A stretch of 18,563 bases of DNA from Anaerolineae bacterium (GTDB lineage Bacteria; Chloroflexota; Anaerolineae; JACIWR01). Under the pieces are notes generated by a model. The model ran no database searches. It saw nothing but the letters and a program-made list of their open reading frames with translations, and had not been told where the DNA came from. The stretch is taken from contig JAGGZG010000192.1 in assembly GCA_021162125.1 (NCBI GenBank), positions 1 through 18,563 of the forward strand. Direction: 5' to 3'. Both the position numbers and the translations under genes were made by a program. Below, one piece after another: positions 1-6,839 of this stretch. Numbering within the stretch: position 1 is the first letter of the stretch; each line of letters starts with the position of its first letter.

Positions 1-2
1 CC

Positions 3-797
3 CCGGAGCCCACCCGCCGCGCGCAATGCGACCAACTCGACGAGGTCGTCGGTCAGGTCGAACTGGTGGCTTCTGCAGAGCGAGGCGAAGGGGGTGGGTG
101 GCTCTCGCCTGGGGGCACCAGGCTTCTTCTCTATATTGGCGGAGAACCTTATATTCTGGACGTGGCAACGGGACAAAAAGAGAGAGTGGTTGTAGACTGT
201 GTGTCGGCGACACAGTGGGTCACCGATGACTTGCTGCTCGTGTACTGTGCGATTGATCACTACTATATGGTAGACACTCATGACTTGGACAACATGGTCA
301 CGACAGACTTATCACTGGTGTGGTTCTCTGAAACCGATCTGCAAGGAGCAGAGGCTCTGCTCTTCCAGGCCGGTCAAGTATATGTGCTTGAGAGAGGAGT
401 TGGTGCTGCACGACGACACGTCATCACGTTGGGTGGGGACACCTCACACATGCTCCTCTTGCCCCTGCCCGGCCGGGACGCGGCCGTGGATGACCTGCTG
501 GCCCTCATCCCTCACCAGGTCGTGCCGGAGCCAAGAACCAGGGCCCCCAGGTATGATGCGCCTAATGGACAGTTCTACGCCAGCCCCGGCAGCGGGGGAG
601 TGAAGATTTATACCACGGACGACAAGTTGGTTGCCAGGGCTTTCAAAAGTGGCTGGAACCACGGCATTCTGGGGTGGGCATACGATAGCAGCGGCGTGTA
701 TTTCAAGCTAACGATTGACACTACCGATGGAGCAGTGATCTACCCCTGGGTGCCCGTCTTCAAGCTGTTGGCTCCCACCCCATCGCCTGGGGAGTAG
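3..797 (+). CDS. Beta-propeller-like protein, 3' part (5' end outside window)
   Basis: The reading frame is open from the first full codon at the window edge to a TAG at 795-797, so this is the C-terminal part of a longer protein; the internal GTG at 66 need not be the start. The stretch WLSPGGTRLLLYIGGEPYIL followed by DVATGQ has the cadence of WD40/TolB-type propeller blades (SPDG-x-LLY...-LDxATG). Further alternating hydrophobic strands follow, for example VYVLERG and VKIYTTDD. The protein ends in a short TPSPGE tail. No catalytic motif is visible. Family knowledge suggests a beta-propeller scaffold or sensor, but substrate and partner cannot be inferred. The next ORF begins one base after this stop. 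Confidence 0.6.
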   Translation, partial: PEPTRRAQCDQLDEVVGQVELVASAERGEGGGWLSPGGTRLLLYIGGEPYILDVATGQKERVVVDCVSATQWVTDDLLLVYCAIDHYYMVDTHDLDNMVTTDLSLVWFSETDLQGAEALLFQAGQVYVLERGVGAARRHVITLGGDTSHMLLLPLPGRDAAVDDLLALIPHQVVPEPRTRAPRYDAPNGQFYASPGSGGVKIYTTDDKLVARAFKSGWNHGILGWAYDSSGVYFKLTIDTTDGAVIYPWVPVFKLLAPTPSPGE

Positions 798-798
798 C

Positions 799-1056
799 AT
801 GAACCAGCAGGACCACGCCATCGCCCTGGGCTTTGGAGTGGCTGACTGGGGTGACAACCCCACCGGCTATAGCGTGACGTACATCCCCGCTTGGAGGAAG
901 CTCAAGTTGACGCGGGAGTACACTTTCCTGGATCAGGCATCGGTTACACTGATACCGGGCCAGTGGTACCAACTCAAAGTCGGGTCCGCGGTCCGACAGA
1001 CGGGGCGAGACCCCGCCCTACAACCTCCCGCAGGCTGCGAGCCTGCGGGAGGTTAA
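799..1056 (+). CDS. Short ORF, possibly a truncated beta-sandwich (LamG-like) protein
   Basis: The ATG lies one base after the stop of the preceding gene, which would allow translational coupling. The first ~66 residues look protein-like: VTYIPAWRKLKLTREYTFL and then ASVTLIPGQWYQLKV, the latter recalling the QWYxLKV strand of laminin-G-like sandwiches. From about position 1000 the codons come from repetitive DNA: a GC-rich degenerate palindrome (1001-1020) and then REP hairpin 1, which encodes the last residues (QPPAGCEPAGG) and the region of the stop. I infer that a longer gene was cut short or decayed at the repeat. It could instead be a spurious ORF. It is not recognised as a named family. 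Confidence 0.35.
   Translation: MNQQDHAIALGFGVADWGDNPTGYSVTYIPAWRKLKLTREYTFLDQASVTLIPGQWYQLKVGSAVRQTGRDPALQPPAGCEPAGG
1022..1054. repeat. REP hairpin 1 (CTCCCGCAGG family)
   Basis: A perfect 15-bp inverted repeat with arms aacctcccgcaggct (1022-1036) and agcctgcgggaggtt (1040-1054) and a 3-nt gcg loop. It belongs to the same family as the elements at 9979, 10271 and 10904. It shares the ..ggct/agcc.. loop-proximal pair with REP 2 rather than the ..ggtt/aacc.. pair of the two copies flanking the transposase. It lies 8 bp upstream of the argS -35 box. Confidence 0.85.
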
Positions 1057-1061
1057 CCTAC

Positions 1062-1090
1062 TTGCCCAATTTACGAAAATCCGATACAAT
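1062..1090 (+). promoter_or_regulatory. Sigma70-type promoter of argS
   Basis: TTGCCC at 1062-1067 and TACAAT at 1085-1090 are separated by exactly 17 bp. Transcription should begin near 1096-1098, giving an ~80-nt leader before the argS GTG. The promoter sits directly downstream of REP hairpin 1 in a locally AT-rich patch. Confidence 0.6.
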
Positions 1091-1093
1091 TAA

Positions 1094-1149
1094 GTCCACT
1101 GGACCGGTGGACAACGACGCGAGGGCCCAGGCAACTGCCCTCGCGTTTT
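1094..1149 (+). promoter_or_regulatory. argS leader: operator-like dyad and terminator-like hairpin
   Basis: Two inverted repeats follow the promoter. The first, gtccac (1094-1099) with gtggac (1107-1112), overlaps the predicted start of transcription and could be an operator or an RNA hairpin. The second is a perfect 10-bp stem, acgcgagggc (1117-1126) with gccctcgcgt (1137-1146), running into TTTT at 1146-1149, which looks like a short intrinsic terminator. Placed between promoter and argS ribosome binding site, it could act as an attenuator. It is too short, and lacks a recognisable specifier loop, to be called a T-box. Confidence 0.45.
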
Positions 1150-1177
1150 GCTAGCTTCTCGAAGAGGGAGACCATTC

Positions 1178-2845
1178 GTGATCAAAGATGACCTCACTGG
1201 CTTGATTGCTCAGGCCATCAAGAAGGCGCAGCGCAAAGGCGATCTGCCCAAATTCGACGTGCCCGAAATTACTCTGGAACATCCCCGCCAGGCCGAGCAC
1301 GGCGACTACGCCACCCCGGTCTGCTTGCAGATGGCTCGCCTGGCGCGCATGGCCCCTATGGAAATCGCCAGGCAGGTAGTCAAACGCCTGCCCCAACTCG
1401 AGGCCATCGGCCAGGTAAAGATCGCCCACCCCGGTTACATCAACATCACCCTCAGCCAGCAATGGCTGACCCAACAGGTGGAGGACATCCTGGCCACCGG
1501 TGAGACCTGGGGGAATATCGGCCTGGGGCAGGGGCACAAGGTGCAGGTGGAATACGGCAGCGCCAATCCTACCGGGCCGCTACACATCGGTTTCGCGCGC
1601 AACGTGGTGCTGGGCGATGGCATTGCTAACGTGCTGGCTGCTGCTGGTTACGACGAGCAGCGCGAGTACTACGTCAACGACGCGGGCACGCAGATGAACC
1701 TCTTCGGCGAGACAGTCTATGCGCGCTACGCGCAGGCCCTGGGCCGGGACGAGCCTCTCCCTGAGGGGGGGTATCCGGGCTCTTACATCGAGGACTGGGC
1801 GCGGGAGATAGCTGCCGAGGAAGGCGACAAGTACCTACACATGCCGCGTGAAGAAGCGGTGCCCATTCTGCGCGACCTGGGTCTGGCCAAGGCGCTGGCC
1901 TGCATCCGCGAGGATGTGGAGTCGTTGGGGATTTACTACGATGGCTGGTTCTCCGAGCGCACCCTGTACGACGAGGGATATTTTGACCGCATCATGACCA
2001 TCCTGCGCCAGGGAGGTTACTTGTTCACCCGTGAGGGTGCGGTGTGGTTCGCTGCCACCCGGCTGGGGGCTGATAAGGACGAGGTGATCATCCGTTCCAA
2101 CGGCGAGCCGGGCTACTTCGCCTCGGACATCGCCTACCATTATCACAAATTCGTCGTGCGGGGCTTTGACTGGGTGATTGACGTGTGGGGCGCGGACCAC
2201 CAGGGTCACGTCCCGCGTATGAAGGCCATGATGCAGGCCCTGGGACTCGATCCCGACCAACTCACCCTGCTCATCTACCAACTGGTTACCCTCAAGCGCG
2301 GCGGTGAGGTCGTGCGCCTCTCCAAACGCAAAGGCGAGATCGTCACTTTGCGCGAGATCGTTGACGAGGTGGGGCCGGATGCGGTGCGTTTCTTCTTGCT
2401 CTCCCGCTCCGCCGATAGCCAGATGGATTTCGACCTGGACCTGGCCAAGGAGCAATCGGAGCGCAACCCGGTGTACTACGTGCAGTACGCCCACGCGCGC
2501 ATCGCCAGCATTCTGCGCTACGCGGCAGAGCAGGGCATTACGTCCGAGGGTGGTGACGTCTCGTTGCTCACCCACCCGTCGGAGCTGGCCCTGATCCGCC
2601 AGATGCTCCTTTTGCCAGAGGTTATCGAGCAGGCCGCATTGAACCTGGCCCCTCACCATCTGACCTATTACGCGCAGGACCTGGCTGCTGCTTTCCATGT
2701 TTTTTACCGCGACTGCCGCGTCGTCTCGTCCGATCCCGCCGACGCAGAGATCAGCCGCGCGCGGCTCAAGCTGGCCCACGCGGTCAAGATCGTCCTGGCT
2801 CGCACCCTGCATCTTATGGGCATGACCGCACCGGAATCCATGTAG
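1178..2845 (+). CDS. argS: Arginyl-tRNA synthetase
   Basis: Charges tRNA-Arg with arginine in the cytoplasm; a class I aminoacyl-tRNA synthetase. The GTG at 1178 is chosen because GGGAG (1166-1170) lies 7 nt upstream; an in-frame TTG at 1148 lacks a site and falls on the leader hairpin. From this start the protein has 555 residues, normal for the family. The N-terminal region carries EHGDYAT. The HIGH motif appears as HIGF (residues 136-139) within ANPTGPLHIGFARN. The KMSKS loop is represented by LSKRKGE (about 381-387), as in many ArgRS. The C-terminal anticodon-binding helical domain contains NPVYYVQYAHARI. It heads a probable argS-proS transcription unit with its own promoter and leader. 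Confidence 0.97.
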   Translation: MIKDDLTGLIAQAIKKAQRKGDLPKFDVPEITLEHPRQAEHGDYATPVCLQMARLARMAPMEIARQVVKRLPQLEAIGQVKIAHPGYINITLSQQWLTQQVEDILATGETWGNIGLGQGHKVQVEYGSANPTGPLHIGFARNVVLGDGIANVLAAAGYDEQREYYVNDAGTQMNLFGETVYARYAQALGRDEPLPEGGYPGSYIEDWAREIAAEEGDKYLHMPREEAVPILRDLGLAKALACIREDVESLGIYYDGWFSERTLYDEGYFDRIMTILRQGGYLFTREGAVWFAATRLGADKDEVIIRSNGEPGYFASDIAYHYHKFVVRGFDWVIDVWGADHQGHVPRMKAMMQALGLDPDQLTLLIYQLVTLKRGGEVVRLSKRKGEIVTLREIVDEVGPDAVRFFLLSRSADSQMDFDLDLAKEQSERNPVYYVQYAHARIASILRYAAEQGITSEGGDVSLLTHPSELALIRQMLLLPEVIEQAALNLAPHHLTYYAQDLAAAFHVFYRDCRVVSSDPADAEISRARLKLAHAVKIVLARTLHLMGMTAPESM

Positions 2846-2871
2846 TTATTCTGACCACGGAGGTAACGACC

Positions 2872-2925
2872 ATGCGAGGATGGCCGCCTGTCCCTATCCC
2901 TCTCCGCCCCCGGCCGGGGGCGTGA
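2872..2925 (+). CDS. Candidate proline/arginine-rich leader peptide upstream of proS
   Basis: A 17-codon ORF, MRGWPPVPIPLRPRPGA, starts with ATG at 2872 and is preceded by GGAGGT (2859-2864) at an ideal 7-nt spacing. Six of the 17 residues are proline and three are arginine. It sits in the 132-bp gap between argS and proS, and its last codons form a perfect GC palindrome (2905-2922). This is the composition expected of a ribosome-stalling leader that senses charged tRNA-Pro. The GC-rich palindrome itself contributes some Pro/Arg codons, and no U-tract terminator follows. The role is therefore inferred and the ORF may be fortuitous. Confidence 0.35.
   Translation: MRGWPPVPIPLRPRPGA
2905..2922 (+). 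promoter_or_regulatory. Perfect GC palindrome overlapping the leader ORF
   Basis: cgcccccgg followed immediately by ccgggggcg is an 18-bp perfect palindrome covering the last six codons of the candidate leader peptide. As RNA it would form a very stable hairpin about 45 nt before the proS ribosome binding site. No T-run follows, so it is not an ordinary intrinsic terminator. It could be a pause or attenuation structure, or simply another intergenic palindrome. Confidence 0.5.
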
Positions 2926-2977
2926 TTCGACGCTGTGTGATCGGGGATTTGAGGACACTTCAGGAGGAGAAAATAGA

Positions 2978-4411
2978 ATGGCCAAGAAAATCACTCCGAG
3001 GAGCAAGGACTACTCGCGTTGGTATACCGACGTTATCCAGCGGGCGGAACTGGCGGACTACTCCCCGGTGAAGGGCTGCATGGTCGTCCGCCCCTATGGC
3101 TACGCCCTGTGGGAAAACATCAGGGATGGGCTGGATCGCCGCTTTAAGGCCACCGGCCACGTCAACGCCTACTTCCCGCTGTTCATCCCGATGAGCTTCC
3201 TGCAAAAAGAGGCGGAGCACGTGGAGGGCTTCTCGCCGGAGCTGGCCGTGGTCACCTACGGAGGGGGCAAGAAGCTAGAAGAACCTCTGGTCGTGCGGCC
3301 CACCTCGGAGACCATAATCGGGCACATGTACGCCCAGTGGATACAGTCCTACCGCGACCTGCCCATCCTCATCAATCAGTGGGCCAACGTCGTTCGCTGG
3401 GAAATGCGTACCCGCCTGTTCCTGCGCACCACCGAGTTCCTGTGGCAGGAAGGGCACACCGCCCACGCCACCTACGAGGAGGCTCAGGAGGAGACGCTGC
3501 GCATGTTGAACGTGTACGCCGACTTCGCCGAGAACGACGCGGCCATCCCAGTGATCAAGGGCCGCAAGAGTGAGAGCGAGAAGTTCGCCGGCGCGGACAC
3601 GTCCTACACCATCGAGGCCATGATGGGCGACAAGCGGGCTTTGCAGGCCGGTACTTCCCACAATCTGGGCCAGAACTTCGCTAAAGCTTTCGACATCAAG
3701 TATCTGGACCGGAACAACGAGCTTCAGTATTGCTGGACCACGAGTTGGGGTGTCAGTTGGCGCATCCTGGGCGCGGTGATCATGGTCCACGGCGACGACC
3801 AGGGACTCATCCTGCCGCCGAAACTGGCTCCCTTCCAGGTGGTGATCGTCCCCATCTGGCGCAACGAGGACGAGAAGGCCCAAGTTCTGAAGGCCACCGA
3901 GAAGGTAAAAGCCACCCTCGCCGGCGTGCGGGTCAAGGTGGACGACCGCGAGGAGTACTCGCCGGGCTGGAAGTTCAACGAGTGGGAGATGCGTGGCGTG
4001 CCCTTGCGTATCGAGATCGGCCCCCGCGACGTGGCTCAGGATCAGGTGGTACTTGCCCGGCGCGACGTCGCCGGCCGCGAGGGAAAGTCCGTGGCCCCGA
4101 TGATGGCCCTGGCCCAGCGCGTCCCGCAGATGCTGACCACCATCCAGACCGATATGTTGGATCGGGCCCGGCAGTACCAGAAGGCGAATACTTTCCAGCC
4201 GGCGACTTACGAGGAATTGAAGACGGCAGTGGTCAACGGCTTTGCCCTGGCGTATTGGTGCGGCGACGCGGAATGCGAAGACAAGGTTAAAGACGAGACC
4301 AAAGCCACCATCCGCTGCATCCCCCTTGACCAGGGAGGGGTCGGGCCAGGACGCTGCGTGGTCTGCGGCAAAGAGGCCACCGAGAGAGCGGTCTTCGCCC
4401 GCGCGTACTGA
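2978..4411 (+). CDS. proS: Prolyl-tRNA synthetase, archaeal/eukaryal (type 3) form
   Basis: Charges tRNA-Pro with proline; a class II synthetase. AGGAGGAG just upstream supports the ATG at 2978. The 477-residue length, the absence of the bacterial editing insertion and a C-terminal extension identify the type 3 form found in archaea, eukaryotes and some bacteria. Motif 2 region: RPTSETII (residues 107-114) and WEMRTRLFLRTTEFLWQEGH. Motif 3 region: TTSWGVSWR and VMVHGDDQGL-like VHGDDQGL (about 270-277). The C-terminal domain carries CGDAEC (Cys428, Cys433) and CVVC (Cys460, Cys463), a four-cysteine zinc site, and ends in the family's characteristic terminal tyrosine. It follows argS and precedes a GNAT gene. 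Confidence 0.97.
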   Translation: MAKKITPRSKDYSRWYTDVIQRAELADYSPVKGCMVVRPYGYALWENIRDGLDRRFKATGHVNAYFPLFIPMSFLQKEAEHVEGFSPELAVVTYGGGKKLEEPLVVRPTSETIIGHMYAQWIQSYRDLPILINQWANVVRWEMRTRLFLRTTEFLWQEGHTAHATYEEAQEETLRMLNVYADFAENDAAIPVIKGRKSESEKFAGADTSYTIEAMMGDKRALQAGTSHNLGQNFAKAFDIKYLDRNNELQYCWTTSWGVSWRILGAVIMVHGDDQGLILPPKLAPFQVVIVPIWRNEDEKAQVLKATEKVKATLAGVRVKVDDREEYSPGWKFNEWEMRGVPLRIEIGPRDVAQDQVVLARRDVAGREGKSVAPMMALAQRVPQMLTTIQTDMLDRARQYQKANTFQPATYEELKTAVVNGFALAYWCGDAECEDKVKDETKATIRCIPLDQGGVGPGRCVVCGKEATERAVFARAY

Positions 4412-4431
4412 GCCGGGTGAGAGGAACGGCA

Positions 4432-4875
4432 ATGCGCATCCGCCGGGCTACCGAAGCCGACATCCCCTGTATCCTGCGGCTGGTCGCCCAGCTTGACTAT
4501 GACGTGGAAAACGAGGCCGGGGAGGCCGGGGCACGAGCGGTCCTGGCTGACCCGGTCTGCGTCACGTTGCTCGCCGAGGACGAGGGGCAGATCGTGGGTC
4601 TGGTAGGCTTCCACGTCGTACCGCAACTGCACCACGCCGCGCCGGTGCTCACCCTCGACGAGTTGGTCGTGGACGAAGGCGCGCGGGGGTCCGGGGTTGG
4701 TAGCGCGCTGCTAAGGGCGGCTGTTGACCAAGCGCGCGCCGCTGGCTGCGCGGTAGTGGACGTGGCCTCCGCTTTTCGCCGCACCCGTGCCCACCAGTTC
4801 TACGAGGCGCACGGATTTGTCCGCCATGGGATCAAACTGGTGCTGGAACTGGAGCCGCCTGATCAGGCCGAATGA
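4432..4875 (+). CDS. GNAT-family N-acetyltransferase
   Basis: A 147-residue single-domain acetyltransferase predicted to move an acetyl group from acetyl-CoA to an amine on an unidentified substrate. The N-terminal MRIRRATEADIPCILRLVAQL is the typical first strand and helix. LDELVVDEGARGSGVGSALL holds the acetyl-CoA pyrophosphate-binding motif (R-x-x-G-x-G/A). VDVASAFRRTRAHQFYEAHGF is the C-terminal motif B region. I chose ATG 4432, with AGAGGA at 4420-4425 six nt upstream, over the GTG at 4417 that would overlap that site. It lies 20 bp after proS and is probably co-transcribed with it. Confidence 0.88.
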   Translation: MRIRRATEADIPCILRLVAQLDYDVENEAGEAGARAVLADPVCVTLLAEDEGQIVGLVGFHVVPQLHHAAPVLTLDELVVDEGARGSGVGSALLRAAVDQARAAGCAVVDVASAFRRTRAHQFYEAHGFVRHGIKLVLELEPPDQAE

Positions 4876-4927
4876 CCGCTCGCCTGCCACCACGCACAGC
4901 GCACACGTCAGTTCTCACGGAGGATTT

Positions 4928-5836
4928 GTGTCCACAAGCAACCCTGTCCCTCCATCTCCACAACGTACCCTGAGCGCGGTTGACCTGGCTCTTGCGGGCA
5001 TGGCTTTCGTCTGGGGCGTCAACTTCACCGTGGTTAAGACGGCCCTGGCTGAGCTTTCACCCCTGGCTTTCAATGCTCTGCGCTTCTCACTGGCCAGCCT
5101 GTTGATCATGACGGCCCTGTGGCTCGTCGAAAAGAACGTGCGCCCGGATTCCGGGGATGGCTGGCGATTCCTCGTTCTGGGCCTGGTGGGGAACGCTGGC
5201 TACCAGTTTCTCTTCATCAACGGCCTGCATCGCACCACCTCCGGCAACGGTTCGCTGATCCTGGCCACCATTCCCGTTTTTGTGCCACTCATCGGCACCC
5301 TGCTGCGCATTGAGCGCATCGGCGCGCGGGCCTGGGTTGGGATTTTCCTATCCTTCGCGGGCATCGCTCTGATCGTGCTCGGCTGCGGCGAGGAAGTGGG
5401 GCTGGCCGGCGAGACGACGGCGGGCAATCTCATGATCCTGAGCGCGGCCATGCTGTGGGCCGGCTACACCATCCTCTCCCGCTCACTGCTGGCCCACTAC
5501 TCCCCCCTGAAAGTCACCGCCCTGGCCATGTCCACCGGCACACCGTTCATCGTGCTCTACGCCATCCCCGCGTTGAGAGAACAAAATTGGGGCGCGGTCT
5601 CCTGGCAGGGCTGGGGTGGGTTAGCTTTCTCGTCCGTCCTGGCCATCGCCCTGGCCTACGTGGTGTGGAACCTGGGAGTCAGCCGCGTCGGAGGAGCACG
5701 CACGGCGGTGTACTCCAATCTCACCCCCGTGGTTGCCACCTTCACCGGCTGGCTGTTCCTGGGGGAAGCTATCACCCTGTGGGTCATCGGCGGCGCGGCC
5801 CTGATCTTCACAGGTATCTACCTCACCCGCACCTGA
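4928..5836 (+). CDS. EamA-family (drug/metabolite transporter superfamily) permease
   Basis: A 302-residue inner-membrane protein with about ten hydrophobic segments arranged as two EamA repeats. The first begins at LALAGMAFVWGVNFTVVKTAL, the second at AGNLMILSAAMLWAGYTILSR. Internal motifs such as FNALRFSLASLL, NGLHRTTSGNGSLILATIPVF and FLGEAITLWVIGGAALIFTGI are characteristic. These proteins export or import amino acids, nucleotides or other metabolites; the substrate is unknown here. The GTG at 4928 is preferred because GGAGGA (4919-4924) lies just upstream; longer starts would run into the GNAT gene. A 15-bp-stem hairpin begins 5 bp after the stop. Confidence 0.92.
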   Translation: MSTSNPVPPSPQRTLSAVDLALAGMAFVWGVNFTVVKTALAELSPLAFNALRFSLASLLIMTALWLVEKNVRPDSGDGWRFLVLGLVGNAGYQFLFINGLHRTTSGNGSLILATIPVFVPLIGTLLRIERIGARAWVGIFLSFAGIALIVLGCGEEVGLAGETTAGNLMILSAAMLWAGYTILSRSLLAHYSPLKVTALAMSTGTPFIVLYAIPALREQNWGAVSWQGWGGLAFSSVLAIALAYVVWNLGVSRVGGARTAVYSNLTPVVATFTGWLFLGEAITLWVIGGAALIFTGIYLTRT

Positions 5837-5841
5837 CAGTG

Positions 5842-5874
5842 AGGTGCCCATCACTTTGGAAGTGACGGGCACCT
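5842..5874. repeat. Gene-end hairpin, AAGTG family, copy 1
   Basis: Arms aggtgcccatcactt (5842-5856) and aagtgacgggcacct (5860-5874) form a 15-bp stem with one mismatch and a 3-nt loop. It lies between the EamA stop and the ribosome binding site of the next gene. The arm differs by one or two bases from that of the hairpin at 6790. No T-run follows, so it is not a typical intrinsic terminator, though it may protect 3' ends. Confidence 0.8.
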
Positions 5875-5889
5875 GCAGGAGGGGAAAAG

Positions 5890-6795
5890 CTGGAAATCGA
5901 GGGGAAGTCACCACGTTCTGCACTAGGGCGATTGATTGATCTGCGATTGCGAGCGGCACGCCCGCTCCCGCTGGTGGGCCCGATCTGGGCGATGCTCTGC
6001 GGAGCTGTGGCCTCGGGAGGGCTGGCCGCGCGCTGGCAGACGGTGCTGGCTCTGTTGCTGGCCGCCTTCGTCGCCGATCCGCTGTGGGGTGCGTTGTGGA
6101 CGCTCATCGCCGAGACCGATTGGCTGCTGGTGCTGGATGGCCGGCGACTGCCGGCGAGGGGTGAGCGCGTGCCCGCTTTACCGTACACCGCCCCGGGTTC
6201 ACCCGGGCGGCGCTTCGCCTCCTGGTTAGGACGGGTGCGCGTCTGGATACGGGAGGAATTTGCACCCTGCTTAGGTGGACATGCCACGAGCCTGGTAGTG
6301 ATGCTGCCCCTGCTCGCCGTCCTCTCGACAATGCTGGGCCGGCAGGCAGTGACCCTCTCACTGGCGGCTCTGGGAGTGGCCCTGTGGGCTCTGCTCGTCC
6401 GCTCGCCCGGCGCACCGCCCTCGCGGTGGCTGCGGGCGGTGATGGAGATGGGCCTGCCCTGGCTGCTGGGCCACGGAATCCTGGCGACTTTCACTGCGCG
6501 GTCGGCACTGGCAGGGGTGGGATACACCATCGCCTACGGCGCGTCCCTGGGCCTGCCCCTCGCCGTTAACCGCCGCACGTTGTTCCTGCTCAACGGGGGA
6601 CAAGTGGCCACGCTGGCACTCCTGGTACTATGGCGACGACCTGTGGCGGCCACAATTGGTGGGCTGTTGCTGTTGGCACAGATGGCGGCCCAGGCCCACC
6701 TCGGTGATTCCACCGCGCGGGTGAGATGGTACCTGCGCTGGACTCAGCCTCTGCTGTTGGTTGAGATGTTGGTAGTGGCTGTGGCCGTTAAGTGA
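5890..6795 (+). CDS. Polytopic membrane protein, possibly distantly UbiA-like
   Basis: About 300 residues with roughly eight hydrophobic segments, for example LVGPIWAMLCGAVASGG, VLALLLAAFVADPLWGALW, SLVVMLPLLAVLSTML, VTLSLAALGVALWALL and VATLALLVLWRRP. No enzyme motif is certain. The layout recalls UbiA-type prenyltransferases, but the NDxxD and DxxxD motifs are not evident, so the function is unknown. The start is uncertain. The strong site AGGAGG (5877-5882) is 7 nt before a CTG at 5890, giving LEIEGKSPRSALGRL in frame; the first ordinary start is a TTG at 5932 with only a weak site. A hairpin repeat overlaps the TGA stop. A membrane-anchored methyltransferase follows 44 bp downstream. Confidence 0.75.
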   Translation: MEIEGKSPRSALGRLIDLRLRAARPLPLVGPIWAMLCGAVASGGLAARWQTVLALLLAAFVADPLWGALWTLIAETDWLLVLDGRRLPARGERVPALPYTAPGSPGRRFASWLGRVRVWIREEFAPCLGGHATSLVVMLPLLAVLSTMLGRQAVTLSLAALGVALWALLVRSPGAPPSRWLRAVMEMGLPWLLGHGILATFTARSALAGVGYTIAYGASLGLPLAVNRRTLFLLNGGQVATLALLVLWRRPVAATIGGLLLLAQMAAQAHLGDSTARVRWYLRWTQPLLLVEMLVVAVAVK

Positions 6796-6822
6796 CGGTC
6801 ACCTCTGAGGTGACCGTCACTT
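6790..6822. repeat. Gene-end hairpin, AAGTG family, copy 2
   Basis: A perfect 15-bp stem, aagtgacggtcacct (6790-6804) with aggtgaccgtcactt (6808-6822), and a 3-nt ctg loop. The left arm contains the TGA stop (6793-6795) of the membrane protein gene. Compared with copy 1, one arm reads AGGTGACCGTCACTT and the other AGGTGCCCATCACTT, so the two are clearly related. Confidence 0.85.
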
Positions 6823-6839
6823 GAACTTGGCTGAGCAGA

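Noticed and set aside
1094..1149. T-box riboswitch for argS
   Set aside because: The leader is only ~80 nt; there is no stem I or specifier loop and no intact AGGGTGGNACCGCG motif, although ggtggac followed by cgcg is faintly similar.
3275..4432. A 385-codon minus-strand frame opposite proS
   Set aside because: Antisense shadow of an unmistakable synthetase gene; no domain is recognisable.
5842..5874. Ordinary intrinsic terminator after the EamA gene
   Set aside because: The stem is good but no T-run follows, and near-identical hairpins occur at two other gene ends, which fits a repeat family better.
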